Origin: Sepiola atlantica
Lineage: Eukaryota; Mollusca; Cephalopoda; Sepiida; Sepiolidae
Direction: 5' to 3'
DNA: 64,000 nt
Assembly (NCBI GenBank): GCA_963556195.1
Contig: OY744520.1
Span: forward strand, 147,501-211,500
Numbering within the stretch: position 1 is the first letter of the stretch; each line of letters starts with the position of its first letter. Position numbers and translations under genes: made by a program. The notes beneath the pieces are model-generated. The model was given only the letters and a program-made list of their open reading frames with translations, was not told the DNA's origin and made no database searches. Positions 8,831 through 20,661 of the stretch are shown here, one piece after another.

Positions 8831-9147
8831 AGAAACGTGTATTTTTGTCACGCGACGAGACTTGTGTTGCATAGGCTAATTCTCGTCGTGATAAAAAGGT
8901 TAGACACTTTGCTCTGGGAGGAGAGCGAGAAAGGTCTTCTTCCTCCCCGAATTTGACACGTTTGGATATTACTTTGGCGATTTTCTTTTTTTCTGATTAG
9001 TAAGTGTGCGATATTTTTCTCGTTAGTTTGTTTTATTTGTTAAACTTGTTACCACGGACTGTTATTATTATCGTTAAAGTTTATTGAAGTTTTTTTCCCC
9101 CACGATTAAAAACATTTTTTTCTCTTTTGTTAAGTTATTAGTGCATT
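8831..9147 (+). other. probable 5' UTR of the Tx1-like LINE
   Basis: No open frame. The stretch leads straight into the ORF1 ATG at 9148 and has no repeat of its own that I recognise. Assignment as LINE 5' UTR is by position only. Confidence 0.3.
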
Positions 9148-10809
9148 ATGGCTACGCCTAGCCAGACCACTAATAACGTGGAAAATAATGAAACGACCGA
9201 AGTTGGGTGGATCAAACCACCAAAGATAATTATCAACGTGAAGGAATTTATCGAGAAAGCCAAAGATTATGCGCACTTCATAACCGAAAACGGATTGACA
9301 TTCCAAAACTGGAAGAGATTAAAAAAAGAAGTCTGGTTATGTTCGTTGTCGATAAGAAAATCAAGAAACTATTTGAGCGTCGGCTGATTTGATATGCAAA
9401 TTGTTGGCTACGGCTGGATTTAAGCCGCAAGGAATAATTAGCTGCCGCGGTTATAATACGTGGAACACGTTATTTATAAACGAAGAAACGTGCCTGAAAC
9501 TGTCACAGACGGAGATAATAACTCAAGAATACATCTTGAGAATGGAATACATGGGAAAGCGACAAACGGCGGTGTCAATTTTCAATGTGCCGTTTCATGT
9601 GGATGGAGAACACTTGGGACCTTCCTCATGAAATTTGGCGAAATCACTAGTGTAAACTTCGATGACTACCCGGGAACTAGGAACACCGAGATCCTGCTGG
9701 ACAATACAGCATTCGATTCGATATTAAAATAGGGGAAGAAAAGTTACATGTAATAGTGGCCGGTAGGAAGCCGGTTTGTTGGACCTGTGAACAGGTGGGG
9801 CATCTAACATATAACTGCCCGCAGAGAAAGCCAGCACATACAAATCCCAAACCAACTGTAACTAAGACAAGAGTCGGCCACCATTTGGGGGGGGGGGGTA
9901 CCACTGACCCAAAAAGTAGCATCACCCCCAAAGTTACTTCCAAAGTCACCTGCTCATGTCCCACTTTCGGAGGAAGAGTATCCAGTGTTGTCCGAACCGG
10001 GGAAATGGATTTTAGTACCAGGAAAAAAACGCCTGGCCGGGAAACTAGAAAAGATAAGAGAAGAAGAAATGCTCTGAAAGGATCCCGGCTAATAAAGCCG
10101 CTAAATTATTTAAAAGAAAGTTAGATAAAGAGAGAGTCGAGAAGGAAAAAGCAAAAATTAACCCTCACTCCGAAAGTCCGAGCCCGCAGTCTCCCACTAG
10201 TTCAGCCACTCCAAATAGCCCTAACCCCCCAAAAAGACCTCACACTCTGCAGCAAAAAATAGAGCAACCCCCAAACCGATGCCCCTTTCAATCACAAGCA
10301 CTATTAAGGATAGGGAGTATAAATTAATCCCTTTGTCACCAACCGAAAAGATTACATCCCCAAGACCTTCCCCCTTTGTCTCCCCTCAGCTTACCCCTAA
10401 ACGTACTCCTCTTGCTTCCCCTAGAAAACAGTCTTCTCCCATTCCACCACAACACGAAATCAATTCACCCTCCCCCTCCCCAATGGAAGACATGCCTTCT
10501 CCACCAACCCCTGCAGCCCAGAAGAGGCAAGCCCCTCACAAGGAAAAGAACAAGGAAAAAAACGGCAAGGATTTGTGCGTGGTGACTGAAGGCCAAGAGA
10601 ATGCCCCAAGAGGCATTAAACACGCTGATGTAAAAAAGTTGTTTGAGTTTAGAGAAGTGGGGGGTAAATCCGTAGAGGATCCCCTCAACTTTCCCCATGC
10701 AAAACGTGTATTGACAGTAATAAGAAGGAAATCTGAGGCCAAGCTACTTTGGCAAATGTTGGGGGAGGCAAATAATGTTTTTAAATTAAATAAGCCTATG
10801 GCAATTTAA
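9148..10809 (+). pseudogene. LINE ORF1 (gag-like nucleic-acid-binding protein), frameshifted
   Basis: Pieces in order: 9148-9387 (from MATPSQTT; basic region PPKIIINVKEFIEKAKDYAH), 9389-9631 in another frame (GYNTWNTLFINEE), 9610-9732 (GEITSVNFDDYPGTRN), then 9756-10124 with a CCHC zinc knuckle CWTCEQVGHLTYNC, then a Ser/Pro-rich tail ending in 10279-10809. ORF1 proteins of this type coat the LINE RNA and form the transposition RNP. At least four frame changes interrupt it, and a run of ten G at 9889-9898 is one likely indel site. The knuckle and the order N-terminal fold, knuckle, Pro-rich tail are the evidence. The tail's VKKLFEFREVGGK segment is open for 176 codons. Confidence 0.7.
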
Positions 10810-11029
10810 AAAAAAATGAGCAACTTGATTGTATGAGCAAAGATTGTGTTGGGAGGGTCCCCGTTCGGTTACACCATCCCTTTACCGAATAGCAAAGCTA
10901 ACATATCCCTTGGATGTTGGCGGCATCTCACACGCCGGAGAGATTACAGAGCAGATGGCCATGCATTCTTTTGGGGGAGCCGTCAGCATCTTGACCTCGT
11001 CAATGTTCGTTTCTGGAACCCAACCCTAA

Positions 11030-13927
11030 GATATTCTCAATGGCTCTCTTTCTAGCAAGTGTGAATATCCGGTGGATGAGGGCCCACTTTGTAAATTTCG
11101 TATTGTGCTGGATCTTCAGCAGCTTGGAGTGAATGTATGTTGTATTCAGGAAACCCACTTGGTTTCAGGCGACTATTTGGGTGCGTTGGCTAGGTGTATT
11201 GTACGTCTATTCAGCGTATCTCGCTCAAGAGATGTATCCTGGCTGGTAAGCAAATCATTAGATGCGTCGTGTGACCCTTGCTTCATGGATCCGGAAGGAA
11301 GGATATGTGTTTTGGATGTTACCATAAAGGATAAGGCATTTCGTCTCATCGGGGGTTATGCGCCGAATCGACGAACTGAGCGTGCTCCTTTTTTTCGACG
11401 GATCGATCAATTCATGAATACATCTCGGGACTTGAACGCGGTCTTGGACCCTGATTTAGATCGTAACACGAGGGGAACTAACCAAGATGGGGATGCTAAA
11501 GTATTTCGCGAATTCCTCGATGGGCTCGATCTTATCGATAAATTCCGGAATGAGAAGCCCCATGATAGAGTATGGACTTGGACAGCTAGTCGTTCTTAAT
11601 TAGGAGAGTCGACGTAGAATTATTACAATGTCCAAGTTTTCATAATATAGTTTACTCGGATCACAGGCTTGTTCGGGTTCGAGTAAACTTAGATAGAATT
11701 AGCAGGTTACTGGAAGCTCAGCACTTCGTTGTTCGATGTGAAGGGCTACCAGGAACAATTAGAACTAACCGTACAGCGGGAATTGACGGGGGAATAGGAG
11801 GTGGAATAAGTCTTAAGGATTTAATTAGGTCCTTTACTGCTGATTTTAGCAGACGACTCAATCTAACTAGGGCAGTTAAAGTAACACTAGAATCCAGATT
11901 AGATTGGGCGGTGGAGGTAGGTGATAGCGCTAAACTTACTATAATTAAGGCAAAGCTGGCGTCCCTGACTACTCAAGAACACCAATGTTTAGTAATTAGG
12001 GCTAGGTTAAAAAGAACGCCCATGGAAGCCACAAATATGGCCGCTAAACTGCGTGCAGAAGAACGTAAACAAGCTACCGATCGACATATCGCCCGTGTCT
12101 CATTGCCAGATGGGCGTCTCATGACTACAAACGAAGGTATTCTGGAGGCGTTTCGTTCTCATTTCCAGAATCTCTTTACCACAATTCTCCCCCTATTTAG
12201 CCGACTTTTCTCGTCTCGAGGCGACCGAAGCGGCTAGGTGCGAAGGTTGCATAACAGAGGATGAAGTTCGGGAAGCCTTAAAGTGGGTTGGCCTTAACAA
12301 GTCCCCCGGGATCGATGGTTTTCCCTACAACAGCTTTATTTAACTCGTGGTTTAGGAATGGGACTATCCCCCAGCACTTAACCATGGGTATTGTGAAGTT
12401 GTTACGTCAGAGCAAAACTGGTGGGGATGGGTTAGATAATTTTCGGCCCTTAACGATTATGCTAAATGTAGAGTTAAAGATTTGGCCAAGATCTTAGCCA
12501 ATCGACTGCAGCTTGTCTTGGTTCGTCTTATAAGCCCGTTGTGCTGTTAAGGGTCGAACGATTCAAGATAATTTGCACTCGATACGCTTGATCATAGATA
12601 AAGTCGACACAGAAGCCGCGCTGATCAATTTAGATCAGTCCAAAGCATTCGATAGGGTGGACCATCGTTATTTGGAGGATGTTTTGTCTGCGGCCGGTTT
12701 TGGCCCGCAATTTCGCTCCTGGATTCGTCTCTTGTATGTGAACTCCGTGGTACTGGTAGAGGTGAATGGTATAGGGTCGCCCTTCAGTTTATCCAGATCT
12801 CTTCGTCAGGGATGCCCACTATCACCGATGCTAAGGGTCACTCCGGCCCTTAATGGGATTACTTTTGCCAGGTTAAGTACTCCGCCTTTGCCGACGATTT
12901 GAATGTGCTTGTAACAAGCAGTGCCGAGATAAGCGTCGTCGACAGAGAAGTCAGATTGTATGAAACGATAACAGGGGCCAAAATTAACTGCGAGAAATCT
13001 ATTGGCTTGCGCATCGGCGCCTGGAAGAGTGTTCCTTTGCAGGGCCCCTTCAGCTGGACAGACGGACCTTGCAAGCTACTCGGCGTCTGGTTCGGTTCCG
13101 ATCTTCGGCTGGTCGGAAGTACCGATTCGGGGTGTAGCTGATCTGTGGACCCGTAGAGATCTTTCGTTAAAGGGGAGAGCGGAAGTGTGTTGCTCACACA
13201 TCTACCCGATCATGCTTTATCGTCTATCGGTACTCCCACTCCCGTCGGATACGCTGCTGGAAATGCAGCGGGCTCTTTTCAAGTTCTATGTTTAGAAATC
13301 CGTCAGCACACTTTGAGATTATTCTACCTAGATCGAATGAGGTCACAAACTGAGGGAAGCGGTGTCTTCTGGAGGGAAGACACCAAGAAAGCATTCCCTG
13401 CTTTTAAAAGTTGGCACTTGGACGAGGGGGGGGGGCACACAGGTTGCCCCGAGGTGAGTGCTTATTTTTTCGCGAATGTAGACGCGCTTTGAAGTTCTTC
13501 TCAAGGGTGAAAGAAAGCATCTCTGACACCCTGCTGTTGTCCCGATAGGCATTATATCAGGTCATGGTGAGTGGAACCTTTAGAGATGTTAGAGGGGCTC
13601 GGTTTGTCGAGGGGGGAGCTACGCTCAATCTGGCCTTGGGCGCCTGAATTAAGGTGCTTTGATAATGACGAGGCATCGTTGATCTGGCTGATGATAAGAA
13701 ATGCCCTCTGGGTCCAAAAGAGGCTTCATTCAGCTCGCTTGGCAAATTCGCCGACTTGTCTTAGGTGCAGTGACGAGGACGAGACCTTGGTTCACGCCTT
13801 CGTTTCTTGCCGTATAGTCATGCCGCTGATTAGGCTTGTTTCTGGATTCATGGTTCGCATTCTTGACGTATCTTCTTTCAACCTATTAATGTATGTAGCA
13901 ACTGGGCACCGACAACGGATAAGCTAA
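11030..13927 (+). pseudogene. LINE ORF2: APE endonuclease, reverse transcriptase and RT zinc-binding domain, frameshifted
   Basis: Endonuclease (11072-11599): LGVNVCCIQETHL, GGYAPNRR, DLNAVLDPDLDRNT and DRVWTWTASRS are the classical APE-type blocks. Linker frame 11911-12237. RT palm pieces: KSPGIDGF (12300s), NFRPLTIMLNV, INLDQSKAFDRVDHRYL with LRQGCPLSPML (12573-12830), then FADDLNVLV at about 12890 as the catalytic box. A C-terminal zf-RVT motif, RNALWVQKRLHSARLANSPT then CLRCSDEDETLVHAFVSC, sits at 13571-13927. The catalytic FADD is preserved, but frames change at least five times between 11600 and 13560. ORF2 nicks target DNA and reverse-transcribes LINE RNA at the nick. The combination with zf-RVT fits the Tx1/L1 side of LINEs. 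Confidence 0.8.
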
Positions 13928-14330
13928 AACGATTTTTATTTTTTGAGATACGATATGGAAGACTCGAATGCAGACAGTCTACGGACCTATGCGCCTCTCG
14001 ACTTTATTGCGATTTTCAAATATTATCTGAAAGCTCGCATTAAAGCCGAGAGAGTGAGACTCTCTTCGGCAGATTTTGGTGAAAGGTGGGTGCGAGGCGA
14101 CTGTGTAGAGTGACTGGTGCTAGAATAGAGTGGTATTTAGACGTACCTTAGGAAGAGGATTTTCGGTTGCAAAACCGAACATAGATTTTGTTTAAATAAG
14201 TTAAGGATAAGGCCTTTTTCAGTTATTATAAGTTTAATGTGTGAATGATTTCATTATGGCCTCTTTTATTTATTTATTTTTTTTATTCCCAGCCCGTGAA
14301 CCGTCTGAGATTTTTAACTTTTAATTTAAT

Positions 14331-14815
14331 AAATAAATACTGGATGGATTTGCGTATTATCAACGGTCCTATATTCCGTTTTAACTTAACAGAGTGAACA
14401 CTAGGTTTGTTTTGAACAAAAACCAAAACCAAAAAAAGCTTAAAATAAGTTAAAACGCAAAAAATGTCAGCGCAAGGGAAGTAACTCTGTTTTACTTAAA
14501 ACCGGTGTTCGTTCAATATTAGTCCCTTAAAATTGTGTATAGACGATAAATATTGTATTTGTTAAATATTAGTGAATTTGGAACAATTTCGAGTTAACAT
14601 CTAATTACGCTTAAGAAGAACACGCTTCGCTAATGGAGTCGTCAAAGAAACGGAAGTTAGAGAATATAGTCTCCAGCTTTGAATTTAAGTCATTTGTTGT
14701 TTTTTCTTTAGTAGTCTACACTTTTACCGAAAAAATAAATTATTGGCGTAATTGTATGATTTTATAGCAAATAGTGTGAACACTGGTGAATCATAATTAT
14801 TTTTTGCCGTTTCCC
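14331..14815 (+). repeat. dispersed repeat family R1, copy 1
   Basis: GGATTTGCGTATT, ATATTCCGTTTTAACTTA, GGTGTTCGTTCA, GGAACAATTTCGAGTTAA, AATGGAGTCGTCAAAGAAAC and TAGTCTACACTTTTACCG occur here in the same order as at 22790-23590. A further partial copy (ACACGCTTCGCTAATAGAG) lies at 14998-15020. No coding capacity. The GCAAGGGAAGTAACTCTG stretch near 14472 resembles a motif I know from molluscan repeats. Confidence 0.8.
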
Positions 14816-15039
14816 GAAGAGAAGTTTGGGGTTGGTGTACGCCCCCCCCCCCTCCAGCCCGAACGTGAGTAAAATGTTCCAGGGGTCATACTGGGTGGGT
14901 GGGTCAAAAAGGGGAAGAGGAGTTCTGTTCAGCAGGTTCGGGTGGGGATAGGGGTTGTGGGTTGGGGTTGAGGATTGGAGCCCAGCCTTGCTTAAGAAAA
15001 ACACGCTTCGCTAATAGAGTCATAAGAGTAAGAAACATA
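14816..15039. other. C/G-rich interval between R1 pieces
   Basis: It contains runs of C (14843-14851) and G-rich GGGTGGGTGGG, then a short R1 fragment. I see no gene here. Confidence 0.35.
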
Positions 15040-15079
15040 AGTTGGAGAAGAATGCATGTATACCATTTCTTCTCCAACT
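15040..15079. repeat. perfect 13-bp hairpin
   Basis: AGTTGGAGAAGAA (15040-15052) and TTCTTCTCCAACT (15067-15079) are exact reverse complements around a 14-nt loop. Confidence 0.85.
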
Positions 15080-18000
15080 ACACATATTGGCCATATTTTT
15101 TTGTGTGGCTGGTTACAGCTTTTCAGAGAGTAACTGCAGAAGTTAACGTTTTTGATCAAAATTTATGGTACGTCTCCTGCCGGGGATCTCTATCGGCCGA
15201 ATGTTTCCGATTGCGTTTTACGCAACATCGAAGCAGTTTACGATTTGAAAGCCGCGAAACAAATGTAAAACCAAAATGCATTTAAAACATGATGACAGCA
15301 GCTGTTCAGTCTCCCAAAGAACCAAGTGAATTCTGCCCCACGTGTCTCATGGCAAAAACCATAAAATGACTTTACCGATAGGTTATTTTTGTTGCTTCGC
15401 AGATTGTCAGACAGTACAGAATAGTTCACAAAGCCCACCCCCAACGTTATTATTTTATCGCGGTCCGTAAACAGCAAAAGTACAGCTTTGGTTATTCGCG
15501 TCAGTAACCCACCCCTGATTTACACGTAAGTATGGATGTTCGGAAAGGCAATATGAAAAAAATGACCAGACTCGGCAAAAATCTAAAAAGAAAATTTTAT
15601 TTTGACTTTCTCTGGACGTATGCCTTGTTAGTCACGTGGTCTAAGACGACGCCCATCCCTCTTTTGAAGCACAAGTTTAAATCCTGTACGAGTCTCATTT
15701 TACACTTTGTGGTATTCTATGTTTTTATGTGGACATAATAATCGCTTGCTTAGTAATATTATCTGCCCACAATACCATTAACAAAAAATAAAGCAGCTTA
15801 CTACATAACACAATGTTTACTGTTGCAAATAACTTTTCAATATATATATATATTACCTCATATAGAGATATTAATAAAATATAAATGATCGTGGATTTGA
15901 GCAAATTAAAAGTTAGGTTTCAATGACATCACATCATTGTAATGTCATTAATTGATTCTGTTTGTATACAACCAGGTTTTCGATATAAGAAAATAATAAA
16001 TCATCACAAGCACATTTCTGATGCAAATCAAATTAGGCAGCATGTTCTTTCTTTTTAGTGTGTTGAAAACGCGGGATATTCCCAAAGCTCATGAAGTCTC
16101 AAGTGGTGTCCACACTTTTCTTATTAAAAGAAATTTTAAAAAAATTGAAGACTTATCAGAAAACAGATTGCTTTATCTGGTTATTCCAGGCATCTCATGT
16201 GCAACAATCACATGTGTTTCTCTTAACATGTTATAGTTAACTTCCCACGAGAAATAAGAAACATCAGAATTGCAAATAAAATTTGCTCGTCAATCTGTAC
16301 CTCTTCTAATTCTAAGCACAATAATTATTGCCAGTGATATGTTTTCTTTAACTGAGGTAGTTCATAAATTTATGAGCGACTTTGGGGCCAGACGATTAAA
16401 AAAGCATTCCTCCAGGAACAATGACATATAAGTTGTCATGGGGATAAATTATTCCAAAATATGACTGATAAATTTTACTAAAAACTAAAGAAATTGTACG
16501 GTGTGCTGTGCCACTTTCAAAATTAAAAAAACCAGATCACGGTACTATGTTTCTGTGACACACCACAGTATAAAGTTTATTTACATTGCACAGTAGGCAA
16601 AAATTGTTTTTCCATATGGCATAAAAGGGAGACGAGTATCAGCGATTGTAGAGAGATACATATAAAAGAGTACAACATGTGCAGTTGAGATCATTTGATT
16701 CATTTTTCTCATATATGTGGATTAGTGGATGCATAACACAGTTAGTTTTATACACGTCTTTTGAAGAAGAATTCAGTATAAATCGAAAGTTACTTTTTAA
16801 AGTTGAAAAGACGGATTTTACAAAGGCTCCATAAGTCGACGTATATGTTTGATACGGAGCTAGGTGTCACGAAGGCAAGAAAAGAAAAATTTTATCGGAA
16901 ATTCTACATGATTACTTTTTACTTTCTCAGTGAAAATTCATGAAATATTTAGGGGGGAAATGTTAAAACTGATTTTTAACATGGATCGTATACTAATTTA
17001 CGACTTCAAGAATTGCAGAATCTGCTGTCATACTACCCGACCGTTTAATTTTTTAACCTATCTCAGTCTAAACATCAGGGGTCCTTAGTTCCGATACTTC
17101 ACGATTCATATGAGACATTAGATGGATGATAGTTACTTGTAGGAACAGGCCCCAAGAGACTGCTTGGATGTTTCAGCGAATCTCCCAAGCCATCATCAAA
17201 GGCAACGTCATCTTGCAATGTCTAAATTTTGATGAAGAAAACAAAATACTTTGGCCCCCAGGAAAGTTGTTTTAAAAAGATTTAAATTGTCATAAAAATA
17301 GATATCCGTTTTGTAATAAACAACAAACCAATATTCAGGTGTCTTGAAATATGAAAATTAAATCCACCACTCTTTATGCTGGTAAATTACATTTGATCAA
17401 TAATAAGAATGGATAAAATAAATTCCTATTGATCAACCTCTTTGCTTCTTATGTGTCCATAACATTCAAGTACATATTCAAGTAAATATGTAAGAACGTG
17501 AAGTGAATATGTCGGGAGGTGTGTTATCAGTGTCTTTGCTTTCCGGACTGATGTCTACGTATTATTGAATCAAAAATATTCTCTTGTGTTTTCATAGATT
17601 TACCGATACAAACAGAATAACAGTTTGAGCAATGCAAGACAAAGAAAAGAAAAATATATTGAATTAATCAATAGGATTGGTGACATTTAGATAAGGACAA
17701 TAGGATTAGTGACATTTTGATATTGCTGTGTTATTTTGTGCATGTTTGTGTGCATGTAGACTTCATAATCGCAGTAAATCAAATACGCCAATCTAAAATG
17801 GTGGCCACTTTAAAATCATTTTTTGTGTGAACATGTCCATAAGACAAGGCAGGTTTACAAGCAAATTTCTAAGACTGTTTTACATCAACTTATGATTGAG
17901 ACAATAAAGTAATAATATGAATGCAAGGAACTTTCACATTTTTCTTGCCAGTCAGTGATTATAATATTAGTTCCATGAATTAAAAAAATATTGCGACCAC

Positions 18001-18569
18001 ATGATCGATCCATCACATAAATATTTTGAATTTTTTGGAATATTAAATTAATAGTTAATAATGATAAAACATTTGAATATTGAAACCCTTCAGGATCAAA
18101 GTGCAATATTTTTTCTGTCCTCTGTAAAAGAAGAAACAATCATCGACTGAAGGAATTTTTATTTTGTCCCATTTTGGGGTAGCTGTGTGTCTAACTTTTA
18201 CCTCTTTGGAAGGCAAGTAAATATATTTTGTTTATTTATTTTGATTAAAAGCTTTAGAACAATGCATCACATATGAGATTTGCTGAAAACAAACCAAAGT
18301 TAAGATTATTCAAATTAAGAAAGGTGAAAACGGGGGATTTGGGGACAACAGTTGTAATGTTAGTTTTTTGGCATCATTATGGTAACTTTCTGGTTATATC
18401 AAAACTCAATATATCTATTTCTCTTTTCAACACTTATCTGAGTGAAAAATGGAAAACCAAAAGTTGAATTTCCGTCACTTCCCTGCCTCTTAAAAAGAAG
18501 AGGTAAGTTTATTTGAAAGACCTTCAGAACTGATTGACAAGATTGTAGAATTAAAATGACACTTCGGCG
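15080..18569. other. long gene-free AT-rich stretch
   Basis: I find no frame with a recognisable domain, no mobile-element motif and no long microsatellite; a short (TA)n lies at 15840-15852. Short frames (for example 15532-15738 and 16021-16236) have no family signature. This could be intron, intergenic DNA or old unrecognisable repeat. Confidence 0.5.
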
Positions 18570-18608
18570 TAAGGGCTTCAATCAACTGACATCGAGTTGA
18601 AGCCCTTA
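18570..18608. repeat. 12-bp hairpin
   Basis: TAAGGGCTTCAA (18570-18581) pairs with TTGAAGCCCTTA (18597-18608) across 15 nt. A second imperfect snap-back follows at 18769-18842 (TCTCCTAAGGGCAG ... CTTAGCCAAGGAGA). Confidence 0.7.
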
Positions 18609-19160
18609 CTTGTTTATATTTATACACTAGAATGTCCCTATGTATTTGTCTCCCCATAAGGGCAGAAGTAGACACAAGGTCGTTTTTTTAATGTAAGGAA
18701 AATCCAGTTCACCAAAAATGGGCACTCTGGATTGGGACAAAACTTAAAATTGCCTCCATCTAGAAGAATTTCTCCTAAGGGCAGAAAAGATAAAGTGCAG
18801 TATCATAACATATACTACACTTTGCTCTTAGCCAAGGAGAGAAATGCCCGCTCATGAGCTAGCAACAAAATAGAACACAGAGAATGGACTAAATTCAATA
18901 TAAAAACATTAAAACTAACCATAAAATCATAACGAGAGAACTTGCCGAGATATTTGAATTTCTAATATGAACAGTTAATGAAAAAATTATTATAATGCAA
19001 ATACATTCTAATAGATTAGAACACTATTATAAAAAATCATAATAAATAAATAAATAATAATCATAATGGTACTTATATCGATCTTGCCCCAGTTTCCGTG
19101 AGTTTCGTGTCGGAAGCGTTCAGCTATCCTACGCAAACGCCCGAGAGATACCAGACGATC

Positions 19161-19358
19161 ATTTTGATACGTTGCTGCGTCCTATGATTTTAAGTTATAT
19201 TTTTAAGAAATTAAAAAACAAACAACAAAAACAATAAAACAAGCAAAACATAGCGAAATTACTGTATTTTGATACGTTGCTGCAAGTTATATTTTCAAGA
19301 AATGTTTTAAAGAAACAACACAAACAATAAAACAAGCAAAACATAGCGAAATTACTGT
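19161..19358. repeat. ~100-bp tandem duplication inside the Merlin element
   Basis: ATTTTGATACGTTGCTGC at 19161 recurs at about 19265, and both copies end in AAACATAGCGAAATTACTGT. Copy 1 is about 104 bp and copy 2 about 94 bp, head to tail between the left TIR and the transposase 3' end. Confidence 0.85.
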
Positions 19359-19435
19359 TACCAAATAAACATTTTTTTTATTTTACGTAAACAATGTTAG
19401 AAAAACAACATATTTTAAAAATTTTCCTATTTATT

Positions 19436-20422
19436 TTTATTGTTTACGTTTCCAAGTTTTCTTTTGCGCTGAGCACAGCGGACGACGACGGACAGGCAGA
19501 AGAAGAGGAGGGGTTCGTCGAGGAAGTGGAAGGAAGCTGGTCGACCGGGTAGGCTTCTGCTATATGCGCTAATATGGAGACGAATGGAGATTTTCGAAAC
19601 TTTTGTATCCACATGAATTCGCTCAGATAGCTGTCTACTAGTTCTACTAGTTCCCTGCTGGTGCCACATTCTTTCTTGTTCTTTTGTTTGGCTTCCTTTC
19701 TACATTCTCTCGAACGTGGTTGGTGGTCGCCCTCGTCACCAGGTCTACGAAATGTCGACTATGGTTAACAGTCATGTGCTCCTCTCCTAACTTGCCGTAC
19801 GCCTTCCAGCAGTCCGAAATTACTGTGGTCCCAGGCAAGACGAATTTCTTTACAAGTGGAAGGAGGGTTTCGGCGTTCCTGTTCGCCACCATCACAAGGA
19901 AACCCTCTTTCTCTGCGGGGTCGTATCCCCCGATGACCCAGAACGGTTGGACGACCCTGCCGATGTTGTATTTCCTGCGGTTAAACACAGACTCGTCGAT
20001 TTCAACGGTATGCGCTCGGCCTCCGATACGACGCGGATAATGTTCGAAATGGTCGACACAGACCTCCCTTAGAAAATTCTCCAGTCGGTCTGCGTCTTCG
20101 GCGATACGACGCCGCATTCTGTGCGTATATTTTTTGAGGTTGCCATTTCCTGGGACCACAGGTAGATCAGCTTCATTATCTTTCCGAGTTCCATTCTGAA
20201 TCGCGAAAAAAAAGTGTTGCTTCTCACGGAATTCCAGAAGCGACAGTCGGTATTCGTACACCTCCACGAAAATCCGTTGCTGGTAGCATTCCTTTCAACC
20301 AAGCAGCAGATGTAGTGGCATTTGGGGCATGTTTTCTTTTTGGCCATCAACTTTCTTTCCTGACAGAAAGAAGCTGCCCCTTCTCGCGATTTCACTGTGG
20401 TACAAAGCTGTTCGTAATTCAT
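19436..20422 (-). pseudogene. Merlin transposase (IS1595/ISXO2-like DDE), frameshifted
   Basis: The reading starts at 20422 with a zinc-ribbon-like segment (CPKCHYICC then CTNTDCRFWNSVRSNTFF), then GKIMKLIYLWSQEMATSKNI. It shifts frame near 20100-20130 into REVCVDHFEHYPRRIGG, the first catalytic Asp in HTVEIDESVFNRRKY, and PFWVIGGYD; the second Asp is in VISDCWKAYGKL, and HMTVNHSRHFVDL follows. A second shift near 19690 leads to KKECGTSRELVELVDSYLSE and FMWIQKF, the usual C-terminal end. The domain catalyses strand cleavage and transfer at the TIRs. Two frame breaks, the second close to the expected third catalytic residue, make it inactive. It is one coding unit filling the element, with no intron seen. 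Confidence 0.85.
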
Positions 20423-20661
20423 TATTTTTTCTTTTCTTCTTTTCGTTTATACAAAAATAGTTATTGACAAAAAATCCGTTTGTACTGGCTTCCGAATAGC
20501 TGTAACGCTTTGAAACAAAATTGTCGGCTGCTCACTGATTGGTTAATCGCTCGATATCTCTCCACCAATCGGCTCGTCATCTCTCGGACGTTTGCGTAGG
20601 ATAGCCGAACGCTTCCGACTCACGGAAACTGGGTCAAGATCGATATAAGTACCATCATAAT

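Larger units (their letters stand above)
9148..14230 (+). mobile_element. Tx1-like non-LTR retrotransposon (two-ORF LINE), degenerate
   Basis: A single element-scale unit: a gag-like ORF1 with a CCHC knuckle (9148-10809), a short spacer, then ORF2 with an APE-type endonuclease, reverse transcriptase and a C-terminal zinc-binding domain (about 11030-13927), then an AT-rich 3' tail up to about 14230. Domain order and residue patterns fit the Tx1/L1 group of LINEs. Many frameshifts and stops show it is dead. Tx1 relatives are often site-specific, but I could not identify a target or a target duplication. The 3' tail is followed by (ATAA)-like DNA and then by the dispersed repeat at 14331. Confidence 0.75.
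19068..20653 (-). mobile_element. Merlin-type DNA transposon with TIRs and 8-bp target duplication
   Basis: Terminal inverted repeats run 19068-19149 and 20579-20653, beginning GGTACTTATATCGATCTTG. They differ by a few substitutions and a 6-nt insertion in the left copy. Both ends are flanked by ATCATAAT (19060-19067 and 20654-20661), an exact 8-bp duplication. The 1586-bp interior encodes an IS1595/ISXO2-like transposase on the minus strand. GG termini, 8-9 bp duplications and this transposase type define the Merlin superfamily, the eukaryotic relatives of bacterial IS1016. The element moved by cut-and-paste; the broken transposase means this copy is non-autonomous now. Confidence 0.9.

Noticed and set aside
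19684..20040. 118-codon plus-strand frame inside the Merlin element
   Set aside because: Antisense of the transposase, which has the DDE motifs.
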